This document shows positions 1 through 7,771 of a stretch of 36,891 bases of DNA, in pieces. Under the pieces are notes generated by a model. It was not told the DNA's origin and made no database searches. It worked only from the letters and a program-made list of their open reading frames with translations. Numbering within the stretch: position 1 is the stretch's first letter; each line of letters opens with the position of its first letter. The stretch covers positions 1 to 36,891 of the forward strand of contig CAZWDL010000073.1 of the NCBI GenBank assembly GCA_964632995.1. The letters are read 5' to 3'. The stretch is from CAZWDL01 sp964632995. Its GTDB lineage: Bacteria > Bacteroidota > Bacteroidia > Chitinophagales > Saprospiraceae. The position numbers were made by a program, and so were the translations under genes.

Positions 1-365
1 TGCAGGCGCACGCACTGCGGAACCCGAAACGAGTTCTTATGTCTTTTTGATTTGAAGCGGGGAAAACGAGCCCGCCCCCCAAAGAAGTTCTGAAAGGCCG
101 TCTCCAAACAGCGCAAGGCATATTGCAGACTTTGACTATTCACCTCTTTCAACCATTTTGTTTCTTCCTGCCCCTTCAATACCGTCAGCGCCCGCGCTTG
201 CGCATGATAATTGTCCGATTGCTTATGGATTCGATACTGGTCAATTCGCTCTTGCAAAAAGTGATTGTAGACATAGCGAACACAACCGAAATGCCTGGCC
301 AGCAATACTCTTTGCTCCCGGTTCGGATATAACGCAAAACGGTAGGTTCGCAGAATCTTTTTCAC
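1..365 (-). CDS. tnpB: RNA-guided nuclease TnpB (IS605 OrfB), N-terminal part
   Basis: Reading the minus strand from a GTG at 365 gives about 121 residues that run off the window edge. They match the TnpB N-terminus: a KILRTYRFALYPNREQ start, an FGCVRYVYNHFLQ helix, the KWLKEVNSQSLQYALR segment and the FPRFKSKRHKNSFRV block. TnpB proteins are transposon-encoded RNA-guided DNA nucleases related to Cas12; the RuvC catalytic residues and zinc finger would lie beyond the window. The frame is open throughout the visible part. An alternative TTG start lies three codons upstream (374), and there is no in-frame ATG close by. The gene diverges from the tnpA remnant. Whether the full gene is intact cannot be seen. 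Confidence 0.88.
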   Translation of the reverse strand, partial: MKKILRTYRFALYPNREQRVLLARHFGCVRYVYNHFLQERIDQYRIHKQSDNYHAQARALTVLKGQEETKWLKEVNSQSLQYALRCLETAFQNFFGGRARFPRFKSKRHKNSFRVPQCVRL

Positions 366-427
366 GCTCAGCAATGAAAGTTTTCGATTACTCCAAAAAT
401 ACAACTTTTTGTAAAAAGTACTCGACA

Positions 428-544
428 TTCTTGTTAAAGCACTTCTGGAAAGAACACACTTTTTGGTCAGATGGCTATTTCGTTTGTTCGATTGGGGAAG
501 CATCTCCAAATACGATCCGGCGGTACATCTTGTCACAGGGGTAA
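428..544 (+). pseudogene. tnpA: TnpA (Y1 transposase) C-terminal remnant
   Basis: About 38 residues ending at TAA 542-544 match the C-terminal tail of IS200/IS605 TnpA. The motif is LKHFWKEHTFWSDGYFV, then a CSIGEAS turn and a TIRRYILSQG helix. The HUH motif and most of the catalytic domain should lie upstream, but only about 60 nt separate this piece from the divergent tnpB start and they do not read as TnpA. A deletion therefore removed the N-terminal part (usual family length about 130-150 aa). Upstream codons in this frame lie opposite tnpB and are a shadow. Confidence 0.8.
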
Positions 545-560
545 AGCGTCTCGCTTTCAT

Positions 561-583
561 CCCACCGGCTGAAGACCGGTGGG
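561..583 (+). repeat. IS200/IS605 terminal hairpin
   Basis: CCCACCGG (561-568) pairs perfectly with CCGGTGGG (576-583) around the 7-nt loop CTGAAGA, 17 nt after the tnpA stop. A subterminal imperfect or perfect hairpin at this place is what single-strand transposition of IS200/IS605 uses for end recognition. A T-rich stretch (TTTTACGC) follows, so it could also end transcription. Confidence 0.8.
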
Positions 584-716
584 TTTTACGCTCCATTATA
601 TAAAAATAAAAACATTTATCAAATCCCAAGCGGGCGAATCAGCTCTTCGCGATTGGCTTTTCGCCGTCGGCTGCTTAGTCTGGCAGGCGCCTTGCCGTTC
701 TGGGCTGACCATCCAT

Positions 717-1415
717 CTATCCCAGCCACTCCTCTTCTACGGGCTGGTCTTCAATTTCCAGGAAGCGCTCTACCTGCTGTTCCAGGTACAGCGCCTGATC
801 GGCGTGTTTGAGGCCGCGTACCAGTTGGATACTGCGTTTGCTATCGAGTTCCACATTGACGGAGAAGGCGAAATTGGGGGTGCCGTTCGTTTTGCTGGCT
901 ACGTATTTTTTGATAAAAATTTGCTGGATATCGGTAATGGGAATGTGGTGTTCTTTGTAAAAAGGGAAATGCAGGGGCTGGTGTTCGATGAGCAGTCGCT
1001 GCCGGTCCACATTGACCTGCGTGGTATTGATAAAATTGGCGATCATATTGTACAGCAGCCCGAGGCCTATGGCCAGGTGGATGCTAATTCCCAGAAAAAC
1101 GCGGAAGTCGCCGGAAGCTAAGGCTACGAAGACGAAGGGCAGCAGCATGCCGTTCCATAGTATGGTGAAAAACGTCATAAAAGAACTGTTACTGTGCCGC
1201 CAGCTGATGATCATATCCACCTCGTTGGGCGTACTGTAAGCTTCGATGCCCGGCGGTAAAAGTACTTCCGGACGATGTCGTTGGGCCTGTTGAATTTCTT
1301 CTTCGAAGCTGAATACATGGTGGCACTTGTTGCATTTGGCCACCAGCTTGTCAATGTTGATGTCTTTCGATAAAATTTGGGCCCGGCAATTCGGGCAGAT
1401 TAATTGTCCCAGCAT
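717..1415 (-). CDS. zinc-ribbon membrane protein, function unknown
   Basis: 232 aa. The N-terminus has two CxxC knuckles (C7/C10 and C28/C31), which form a zinc-ribbon. A linker and two hydrophobic segments follow (about 80-100 and 105-129). The C-terminal region of about 100 residues (TTQVNVDRQRLLIEH, then HIPITDIQQIFIKKY) looks like a beta-rich PH-like or YdbT-like cytoplasmic domain. I know no function for this architecture; similar proteins are annotated as hypothetical in Bacteroidota. The start is the ATG at 1415, directly before the first zinc knuckle. Its 3' end faces the IS element and its promoter side faces the R-M operon, with no sign of co-transcription with vsr (62-nt gap). The gene is more G+C-rich than the R-M block next to it. 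Confidence 0.8.
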   Translation of the reverse strand: MLGQLICPNCRAQILSKDINIDKLVAKCNKCHHVFSFEEEIQQAQRHRPEVLLPPGIEAYSTPNEVDMIISWRHSNSSFMTFFTILWNGMLLPFVFVALASGDFRVFLGISIHLAIGLGLLYNMIANFINTTQVNVDRQRLLIEHQPLHFPFYKEHHIPITDIQQIFIKKYVASKTNGTPNFAFSVNVELDSKRSIQLVRGLKHADQALYLEQQVERFLEIEDQPVEEEWLG

Positions 1416-1477
1416 GAGTTTTAAGGTGTTTTCCGGATGGACTCTAATTTATATGGGGGAGTGGAAAAAGCTCATTT

Positions 1478-1885
1478 TTATTTGAGGAATATTTCGATTA
1501 TTTCAGAGAGGGCTTCCATGTCACGGGTTTGGCATTCCCAGATGATCAGTATTTCCCAGTCCATTTCCTTCAACTTCTGAATATTTCTTTTATCTCTTTC
1601 GATATTTTTTGAGATTTTCTCCGTCCAGTATTTTCGGTTTGTTTTGGGTGTCCTTGCCCCCCTTTTGCAGCTGTGGCCGTGCCAAAAGCAGCCATGTACA
1701 AAAATAGCTTTCTTTTTACCAATAAAAACAACATCCGGTTTTCCAGGCAAGTCTTTTCGGTGTAACCGGTATCGATATCCAAGAGAATAAATCAACCTTC
1801 TAACCTTCATTTCGGGTTTTGTATCCCCGGAGGTTACGCGTCTCATTATCTCACTTCTTTTCTTTTTAGAAAAGGCATCAGACAT
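1478..1885 (-). CDS. vsr: very short patch repair endonuclease
   Basis: 135 aa, the normal length for Vsr. Vsr nicks next to the T of T:G mismatches left by deamination of 5-methylcytosine at the cognate methylation site. The key residues are visible: D51 in the PDVVF strand, and the HGCFWHGHSC block with H64, C66, H69, H71 and C73. C118 in IWECQ completes the zinc site with C66, H71 and C73. The N-terminal EIMRRVTSGDTKPEM segment is also typical. It is the last gene of a three-gene operon, starting 6 nt after the stop of the presumed endonuclease gene and downstream of the C5 methyltransferase. This fits repair of mutations caused by that methyltransferase. The function call is very secure. 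Confidence 0.97.
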   Translation of the reverse strand: MSDAFSKKKRSEIMRRVTSGDTKPEMKVRRLIYSLGYRYRLHRKDLPGKPDVVFIGKKKAIFVHGCFWHGHSCKRGARTPKTNRKYWTEKISKNIERDKRNIQKLKEMDWEILIIWECQTRDMEALSEIIEIFLK

Positions 1886-1891
1886 TTTAAA

Positions 1892-2827
1892 TCATTTAGG
1901 TTCAATCCGTAGACTGGGATCAGTCTCGTACTCATCAATTACTTTGTTATACGCCTTGATTAATTTTTTTATCGAACTTGTTTTTCCTTTTTTCTCGAAT
2001 TTTCCTAATTCATAGATGTTTACAGCTAGAAATTGCTCTATGGAGAACACTTCAATTCTTTCATAGAGTCTTTGGTTTTCTGCCAGACCAAAAGCTACCT
2101 GTACCTTTTCATCCAGGGTTACTATGATTGGATTAAGGTTTTGCTCCAGATTCCTTTTGCATTTTTTAATGAGCGCTTCGCTAGGTGCAGTAGTCACATG
2201 AATAGAAGAGTCTCCTAAAAAAAAGTCCCCAGGTCTGGCTGTTTGAGCGTCGGAAGTAGAATAGCTGTGATGCTTTAGTTTTTTCCCTTCTGGGAAAACA
2301 GTTTCAAGTTTTGCTCCGACAAGATGCTGAAGGACAGCCCCCATGGTTTGGATATGTGGCGCTTGTTCTTGTCTTTTTTTAACCTGAACAATGAGGTCTG
2401 CTATAACGGCTCTGAGGGATATAGACTGGTCGAGGTTTATTTTGAATGGTTTACTTGCAAAGTATTTTCTAACCTGTTCAATCCAATAGGATTCTACTTC
2501 TTCCAAGTTCAGTATTTCATCTTTTTCAAGTTGGTTAAGAAAATCAACATATTTTTGCATATTATCGATACTTCCCCTGCTTGTTCGTCCACCTTCCTGA
2601 GCCAGAACTTTTTTTATCTCGTGTCTCCCCAGTATTTTTTGAACAGCGGTTTTACCAAGGCCTTGAACTTGTCCGCCGCTCTTAGTAAGCAATTCATTGG
2701 GAACCAAGGGCATTTCTTTTTTTCTTGCATGATCCGTAACGACAAGAGCGACGCAGAGTTTCCCTTTTGTGGAAAATTTATTGGCAGATGTAAAATCAGA
2801 TAAGCGTTTTTTGAGTTCCTTTGACAT
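1892..2827 (-). CDS. DUF4928-like protein, presumed type II restriction endonuclease
   Basis: 311 aa from the ATG at 2827, which begins MSKELKKRLSDF. An upstream TTG at 2881 would lengthen it by 18 residues but needs a deep overlap with the methyltransferase. It resembles the DUF4928 family that accompanies cytosine methyltransferases. The N-terminal half holds a small-domain region with GGRTSRGSIDNM. The C-terminal half has a conserved block at about 199-215 (PGDFFLGDSSIHVTTAP) followed by a basic helix. That block could be a variant PD-(D/E)xK core in which HVT replaces the usual ExK. The nuclease role is inferred from position: it overlaps the methyltransferase 3' end by 32 bp and precedes vsr. 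Its base composition is A+T-rich like its partners. Confidence 0.7.
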   Translation of the reverse strand: MSKELKKRLSDFTSANKFSTKGKLCVALVVTDHARKKEMPLVPNELLTKSGGQVQGLGKTAVQKILGRHEIKKVLAQEGGRTSRGSIDNMQKYVDFLNQLEKDEILNLEEVESYWIEQVRKYFASKPFKINLDQSISLRAVIADLIVQVKKRQEQAPHIQTMGAVLQHLVGAKLETVFPEGKKLKHHSYSTSDAQTARPGDFFLGDSSIHVTTAPSEALIKKCKRNLEQNLNPIIVTLDEKVQVAFGLAENQRLYERIEVFSIEQFLAVNIYELGKFEKKGKTSSIKKLIKAYNKVIDEYETDPSLRIEPK

Positions 2828-3956
2828 AAATTTCTGAATCGATTTCTTTACCGAATAAGTTATAATCAAGGATTGGTTCAAAAATTGATTGTGCCAAATG
2901 GCTAACCACTGGAACTACGACGCCGTCTCCAGTGAGATAGTAGGCTTCATTCTTATTTTCTGGTAGGATATAACTATCTGGCAAGCCCATAAGCCTGGCC
3001 GTTTCTCTGGGTGATAACAGTCTCGATCTGATGTTTTCTTCCTCAATGATGAGAAGTATTTGTCTACTGGATCCTCCGGTGGGCGTGCGAAGACAACCGG
3101 CGATTCCATCAATTCTGATTTCGGCTCTGACTTTTCCTTTTCGGGTTCTTCTGTACACCGTGCCGACTTGTTTTCTACTGGAAAGCTGAGCGGACTGGAC
3201 CTTTTTCATATTGGTGAAAGTCATAGTTTTCAAAAGAGCTTCCGTATATTCCGGGGAGTGCCAGTTTTCGTCTTGTACGCTTTTCTCGATGATATCGACT
3301 AAATTAATTTTTCTTTTTTTTGGAGTCGGGACATTCCACCAAATCCAATCTTGTGCGGTTGTCTCTTCCAATTTTTTGAACCCCTTTATCAAAGCTTTAG
3401 GGTGCCAAAGAGGAAAAGGAGCTGTTCTGGTGAGTGCTCCAGGTATTTTGATATCTTTTCTTACCGCAATCAGAAAGAAACGGGGCCTGCTTTGAGGTAT
3501 AAATAATGCGGCATCTATTATTAATGCGCCAAATTTATAACCCAGGTCAGAAAAAGCTGTTCCGATCGCCAAAAAATCTTTTCCTCCATGGCTGGTTAGC
3601 GTGCCATAAACATTTTCCAGGACAATGATCTCAGGCTTATCGGCGCCCAGGTTTTTCATCAGATCGTAGAAACTCCAGAAAGTTCCGCTTCTTTTGCCAT
3701 TTAGTCCTTTACCTTTTCCCGCAAGAGATAAATCCTGACAAGGAGATGAGGCCCATGCCAGATTGGCGCCGATTGGGAGGTCTTTAACTGTTAATTCTCT
3801 AATATCTTTAACTTGGAGTTCGTCGCTACTCCAGTTTCTTTTATAGGTTTCTGCTTTTTTCTCATCGTAATCATTTGCAAACAGGCAGTTCCACCCGTTT
3901 CCAAGACCGGCTCTCACCATTCCTCCGCCGCTGAAAAATTCATAATATCCAAACAT
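2796..3956 (-). CDS. DNA (cytosine-5-)-methyltransferase
   Basis: 386 aa. It transfers a methyl group from SAM to C5 of cytosine in a specific DNA site and protects host DNA from the cognate endonuclease. C5-methyltransferase motifs appear in order: motif I FFSGGGMVRAGL (about 7-18), motif IV SSPCQDLS with catalytic C73, motif VI VLENV (112-116), motif VIII QSRPRFFLIA, and motif X near the C-terminus (GDGVVVPVVSHLA, with GDGV in place of the common GNxV). The stretch between VIII and X, including RRTRKGKVRAEIRIDGIAG, is the target-recognition region; the recognised sequence cannot be read from it. It starts at the ATG at 3956 and is the first gene of the M-R-vsr operon. The block is visibly A+T-richer than the rest of the window, suggesting transfer. 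Confidence 0.95.
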   Translation of the reverse strand: MFGYYEFFSGGGMVRAGLGNGWNCLFANDYDEKKAETYKRNWSSDELQVKDIRELTVKDLPIGANLAWASSPCQDLSLAGKGKGLNGKRSGTFWSFYDLMKNLGADKPEIIVLENVYGTLTSHGGKDFLAIGTAFSDLGYKFGALIIDAALFIPQSRPRFFLIAVRKDIKIPGALTRTAPFPLWHPKALIKGFKKLEETTAQDWIWWNVPTPKKRKINLVDIIEKSVQDENWHSPEYTEALLKTMTFTNMKKVQSAQLSSRKQVGTVYRRTRKGKVRAEIRIDGIAGCLRTPTGGSSRQILLIIEEENIRSRLLSPRETARLMGLPDSYILPENKNEAYYLTGDGVVVPVVSHLAQSIFEPILDYNLFGKEIDSEIYVKGTQKTLI

Positions 3957-4089
3957 TGGAAAACCGATATTAATTTCAATAAAATTAAGAGAATTTCTCT
4001 AAGTTAGGGAAAACTATGTAAATTCTTGATAAAACCATAATAGTTTAAGTTTAAATGTTTTTGTTCTAATCTAGTATAATCAAAGTTGC
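3957..4089. promoter_or_regulatory. divergent promoter region of the R-M operon with palindrome
   Basis: This A+T-rich stretch separates the methyltransferase (minus) from the 73-aa gene (plus). An odd palindrome, AGAGAA-T-TTCTCT, lies at 3988-4000. On the minus strand it sits just upstream of TAATTTTA (3979-3986), which resembles the Bacteroidota -7 box TAnnTTTG, so it is well placed to act as an operator. For the plus-strand gene the best boxes are TTG 4026-4028 and TAAGTTTA 4046-4053, with a shorter than usual spacing. The protein that would bind is not identified. Confidence 0.4.
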
Positions 4090-4311
4090 ATGGCGCAAAG
4101 GAAAGAATTTACAGTAAAAGTTGTCCGGAAAAAAGGTATTAATCCGCTTACAAAAGAACACTTAAATCTTGAGGAAGAGGAGTTAGTGGTTCAGGCAAGA
4201 TCAAAATTGGAAGCGAAGGAACTGGCTTTATCTATGACAAACATTGAGTTTCGAGGCCAAGAAGCTTTAGTTTATATTGACGGAGAGATTTTCATTGACC
4301 CGAGATTCTGA
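4090..4311 (+). CDS. small protein of unknown function next to the R-M operon
   Basis: 73 aa, divergent from the methyltransferase. I do not recognise it. The N-terminus is a basic strand (EFTVKVVRKKG), the middle is an acidic-then-helical segment (LNLEEEELVVQARSKLEAKELAL), and the C-terminus is two predicted strands (EALVYIDGEIFIDPRF). This suggests a compact alpha/beta fold without an obvious helix-turn-helix, membrane segment or signal peptide. Codon use is A+T-rich, like the R-M genes. It could belong to the same transferred block, but no function can be assigned. The start is the ATG at 4090; no clear ribosome binding site precedes it. Confidence 0.7.
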   Translation: MAQRKEFTVKVVRKKGINPLTKEHLNLEEEELVVQARSKLEAKELALSMTNIEFRGQEALVYIDGEIFIDPRF

Positions 4312-4615
4312 TTAAGAACTTGTTTGGCCATTCTTGTCGTTAGCTTTTCGTTGTAATGTTTTTACCTTCCTTTTGTTGATATTGGGCCTATCCGTAACTC
4401 TTTTGCCATGCTCTAACGAATTCCTGTTTTCGTAAAAATGATCTTAATCCGGATCATTCATGGGTTCTTCGTTATAAGAGGCCAAAGTATTTTCCGGGTT
4501 AAGTGAAAAAATTAAACCTCATTTGCCGAAAGGCGCAAAACGACACCAACAGCAAACTCCATGGAATACACCACACGGGGAATACCGGCGTCTAAGTCAG
4601 CAAAATTTCTTTTCC
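4312..4615. other. intergenic stretch, no gene seen
   Basis: 304 nt without a convincing gene. The only structure noticed is an inverted repeat, ATGATC (4438-4443) and GATCAT (4452-4457), around an 8-nt loop. No terminator with a T-run or clear promoter was found. In-frame codons before 4616 open with a TTG and are probably not translated. Confidence 0.5.
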
Positions 4616-5299
4616 ATGCAACTCAAACTCATCCGGCAACAGTTCGAAGCTTTCCGTCAGTACCTGCAATCCCGGCGCGGGCAGAAGCGGCTTTACATCT
4701 GGGAATCGCAGCGCATCTTTCAGGAAAACTGGGACCTGCAAGCGCCCGACCTGGCCGCTATGTACGACAGCAGCCTGGAAAACAGCCAAACCCGCCGCCT
4801 GTGGAACCGCGAGAACTACGAGCCCAAGCGCATGATGCTGGAATTCATCCGGCTGGCCCCCGACTTTGTGCGCTCGATGTTTCGCGAGCTGTTCGACGAG
4901 AGTAAGAGTCTGGATCTGCGTTGCAGCCGTTTCGTTTTCTACTGCGATGAGTTGCTGGAGAATTATAAAAAAGAGTACCCGCATCGCATAGAGAATAACC
5001 ATTACCACGACGATGATTACCACATGGTGTTTCTCTATCTGGCTTTTCGCTATCCGGATCGCTATGCGCTCTACGATTTTCAGGCTTTCGTCAATACCCT
5101 GAAAAAACTGGGTGTCGCCCAACTACCGCCGACCAATGACGTGGAACGTTACGCCAAAGTGACCCGCACCCTGTATAACCTGATGCAAAAAGAGGAAAGC
5201 CTGATGCAATTGCATCGCAAACGCCTGCGCCCGGAACACTACGCGGGTGAAAGTTATCTGCTGGTTTACGATTTCTATGTATTTTGTGGAGCGTCGTGA
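4616..5299 (+). CDS. uncharacterised protein resembling the N-terminal domain of McrB-like proteins
   Basis: 227 aa from the ATG at 4616 (MQLKLIRQQFEAFRQYLQ); a longer reading needs a TTG at 4523. It is soluble, helical and rich in charged and aromatic residues, with segments such as YIWESQRIFQENWDL, YEPKRMMLEFIRLAPDFV and RSMFRELFDESK. The pattern of an aromatic helix, then NWD, then a helix with MFRELFDE reminds me of N-terminal recognition domains in some McrB-type restriction GTPases. No Walker A motif or GTPase segment follows before the stop, and the next 370 nt are non-coding. It may be a stand-alone family or the remnant of a larger protein. The family resemblance is from memory and weak; the existence of the gene is well supported by its composition. 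Confidence 0.65.
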   Translation: MQLKLIRQQFEAFRQYLQSRRGQKRLYIWESQRIFQENWDLQAPDLAAMYDSSLENSQTRRLWNRENYEPKRMMLEFIRLAPDFVRSMFRELFDESKSLDLRCSRFVFYCDELLENYKKEYPHRIENNHYHDDDYHMVFLYLAFRYPDRYALYDFQAFVNTLKKLGVAQLPPTNDVERYAKVTRTLYNLMQKEESLMQLHRKRLRPEHYAGESYLLVYDFYVFCGAS

Positions 5300-5673
5300 G
5301 ATAATTACCGGAGTCACCCCGTCAATTGACCAAATCAAGCCCTCATAACTTATGTCGTACCACCTGTCACCCCGGAAATTTTGTTTCCGTTATCTGGAGA
5401 TATCTCTTCTCACTCTGCTACTCGCCTGTTCCCGCACGGAAGAAAAGCCGTTTCTTCTATCTCGCTTCAGGATTAAATCGCCGGTGCTGAGATTGATCCG
5501 GGTGGGATCGGCAGCCGTAATTTGCTCAAAGGAAAACGGGGCGGGGGAGAGGGCCGAAAGGGAAAGCTCAGCGGGTTGCCCGGAGAGCTTGTAGGTGGGT
5601 TAAAAAAATCGCGATTGTCAAAGTGGCGCCGAGGTTCATAAAAAATTGGTAACAATGCCTATTTTGGGGATTA
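5300..5673 (+). other. intergenic stretch with possible lipoprotein-gene remnant
   Basis: A reading frame at 5352-5594 opens with a plausible lipoprotein signal (hydrophobic run ISLLTLLLAC, lipobox LLAC-S at about residues 23-27). After roughly 35 residues it loses protein-like character (low complexity, G/E/R-rich). It may be the 5' stub of a broken lipoprotein gene. Nothing else convincing was seen in these 374 nt. TATTTTGG shortly before the next gene only loosely resembles a -7 box. Confidence 0.25.
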
Positions 5674-6699
5674 ATGAGTTTACGTTTAATAGAAATACGA
5701 GCCGAAGAAGACCAGGAGGAAAAAATCCGGGAAGTGCTCGAAGAGCATAAGATTGTAGGAGTTCACGGCTTTTCGATGAGAGAAGGTCAGCTCCTTATCC
5801 GGGGACTCTTGTTATCGGAAGGAGCCGAACCTGTTTTCGACGCCCTGGATCCGGATAAGCAGAACGGCATTCACCAGGTCTTTTTGACCAATGTGGAGGC
5901 GGTGATCCCCAAAATTGAGCGGGAAGAGGAGGAAGAGGAGCCGGCGAAAAAGACGGAAGAAGAAGAGCAGAATCAAATAAATCTGGGGCGGTTTGTTCGT
6001 ATCAGTAAAGAAGAATTGCGCAACGACGTACAAGGCTCCGCGAAATTGACGTTGAATTTCGTTTTGCTCTTCGTCCTTTCAGCCATCGTTGCCGGCATTG
6101 GTATTTTGAAAGAAAATACGGCGATCGTCATCGGAGCGATGGTCATCGCTCCTTTTCTCGGGCCTAATGTAGCCCTGGCCTTTGGAACGACTGTAGGGGA
6201 TCTGAAGATGGTGCGCAACTCTCTGCGGACAGCTGTCGTAGGCACCTTGATTGCCTTTGGTATATCGGTCGTATGGGGATATATCGATACGGGGGTCAGC
6301 AATATCGGGCACGACATTTTTATTGAGTACCGGGATATTGCGCTGGCCCTGACCTGCGGTTTTGCCGGCGTACTCAGTCTGATGATGGGACAGGCCACTT
6401 CGCTGGTGGGGGTTATGGTAGCTGCTGCTTTGTTACCTCCCCTGATGCGAGCCGGGCTCTTCCTGGGTGGCCAGCTGTGGGTGCCCGCGCTCAATTCTTT
6501 CCTCATCTACATGGCCAATATCATTTGCGTCAACATCGCCGGTATCGTGACTTTTTACCTGGCCGGCATCCGTCCCAAGTTCTGGTGGGAGGAAAAAACC
6601 GCCAGAAAACATCGCGTGCGCTCACTGCTCATCTGGTTAATTATGCTTCTATTACTCGCGGGAATGATCTTCTTCATTCGAAAACTGGGACTGAGCTAA
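5674..6699 (+). CDS. DUF389 (TIGR00341) integral membrane protein
   Basis: 341 aa. The N-terminal soluble domain (1-80; MSLRLIEIRAEEDQEEKI start) resembles the small alpha/beta domain of the TIGR00341/DUF389 family. It is joined by a very acidic linker (83-100) to a membrane domain of about six helices from residue 123 on. Family signatures are visible: IGAMVIAPFLGPNVALAFG, and VGVMVAAALLPPLMRAGLF near the end. The molecular function of the family is not established; a transport or channel role has been suggested from its topology. The start ATG at 5674 follows a weak GGGGATT. It stands alone between two gene-poor stretches. The family call is secure; the function is unknown. Confidence 0.93.
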   Translation: MSLRLIEIRAEEDQEEKIREVLEEHKIVGVHGFSMREGQLLIRGLLLSEGAEPVFDALDPDKQNGIHQVFLTNVEAVIPKIEREEEEEEPAKKTEEEEQNQINLGRFVRISKEELRNDVQGSAKLTLNFVLLFVLSAIVAGIGILKENTAIVIGAMVIAPFLGPNVALAFGTTVGDLKMVRNSLRTAVVGTLIAFGISVVWGYIDTGVSNIGHDIFIEYRDIALALTCGFAGVLSLMMGQATSLVGVMVAAALLPPLMRAGLFLGGQLWVPALNSFLIYMANIICVNIAGIVTFYLAGIRPKFWWEEKTARKHRVRSLLIWLIMLLLLAGMIFFIRKLGLS

Positions 6700-6911
6700 T
6701 TGCCGCAGTAGTGGGATGAATAATTTCCAGCTGCCTCTCGGCCTTGTCCATTTTATGACATCTTAAAATCCAAAGGGAATATCATTTTTGCAGCTCAAAA
6801 GCGCGATGGGAATCCTGTTTAATTGACAGGGCAATTTCGAAGAGAAAGTCCCCCGTCAATTCATTCCTTATTCCGCACCGCGATAGTTCTTGATTTCACA
6901 ATAAAAAAACT

Positions 6912-7718
6912 ATGGATTATAAGCTTCGCATTTTCTCATTACTTATCGCTAGTCTTTTCATTGCCTGTCAGCCCGTTAATCAGAAAACGGAAAAAGCTCA
7001 GCCACAAGAAACGATGCAGGAAGAACCTTCCGGCAAAGCCCAGCCCATCGTAGACGGGGCCATCGAAGCCCACGGCGGCGATCTGATAGATGATCGTCGG
7101 ATTGAATTTGACTTCCGCGGTCGCCGTTACGTTTCTACCCGGGAGGACGGGCAGTTCACCTACGAGCGCATCTTCACCGATACCACGGGCGACCGCATCT
7201 GGGATGTGCTGACCAATGAAATGTTCTACCGGGAGCTTAATGGCGAGCGGGTGGATTTACCGGCAAAGGACAGCGCGGCTTACGCCAACTCCGTCAATTC
7301 AGTGATATACTTCGCTTTGCTGCCTTATTACCTCAACGATCCGGCAGCCATTAAGGAATACCTCGGCGAGGAAAGTGTCCAAGGGAAACCCTATCACAAA
7401 GTTAAGGTGACCTTCCGGCAGAAAGGCGGCGGCAAGGATTTTCAGGATGAGTTCATTTACTGGTTCCACCGCGATAACTATACCATGGATTATCTGGCTT
7501 ATAATTACGAAACGGAAGGCGGCGGCGCACGCTTCCGCGAAGCCTACAATGTGCGTACGGTCGACGGCATTCGCTTCGCCGACTATATCAATTACAAACC
7601 AACGGAGAAAACCATGGATGTGGCTTCCTTTGCGCAGCGCTTTGAGGAAGGTGAACTGGAGGAATTATCCCGTATCGATATCGAAAACGTTCAGGTGGAA
7701 AAGGTAGCACTGCAGTAA
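6912..7718 (+). CDS. DUF6503 family lipoprotein
   Basis: 268 aa. The signal peptide ends in a lipobox (SLFIAC-Q, Cys at about 19), so the protein should be lipid-anchored in the envelope. A short Q/E/P-rich linker is followed by a domain of about 215 residues with the features I associate with DUF6503: an AIEAHGGDLIDD start, EFDFRGRRY, NSVNSVIYFALLPYYLNDPA, and DYLAYNYETEGGGARFREAYN. This resembles LolA/LppX-type half-barrel proteins in size and strand content, but no ligand is known. It starts at the ATG at 6912. The glycosyltransferase gene follows 53 nt downstream in the same direction, so the two may be co-transcribed. The upstream 212 nt show no clear promoter. Confidence 0.85.
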   Translation: MDYKLRIFSLLIASLFIACQPVNQKTEKAQPQETMQEEPSGKAQPIVDGAIEAHGGDLIDDRRIEFDFRGRRYVSTREDGQFTYERIFTDTTGDRIWDVLTNEMFYRELNGERVDLPAKDSAAYANSVNSVIYFALLPYYLNDPAAIKEYLGEESVQGKPYHKVKVTFRQKGGGKDFQDEFIYWFHRDNYTMDYLAYNYETEGGGARFREAYNVRTVDGIRFADYINYKPTEKTMDVASFAQRFEEGELEELSRIDIENVQVEKVALQ

Positions 7719-7771
7719 CCTTCAACTTCCCAACCTGCCCCGGCTTTGCATGGCCGGATAAACATTCAGCT

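Larger units (their letters stand above)
1..583. mobile_element. IS200/IS605-family element, one end (truncated by window)
   Basis: The segment has the divergent IS605 layout. TnpB reads leftwards out of the window, a C-terminal piece of the Y1 transposase TnpA reads rightwards to 544, and a perfect 8-bp hairpin typical of IS200/IS605 subterminal ends follows at 561-583. Only about 39 codons of tnpA remain, so the element cannot encode its own transposase and is either dead or dependent on a TnpA in trans. The other end, including any guide (omega) RNA 3' of tnpB, is outside the window. The outer boundary near 590 is an estimate. Confidence 0.85.
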
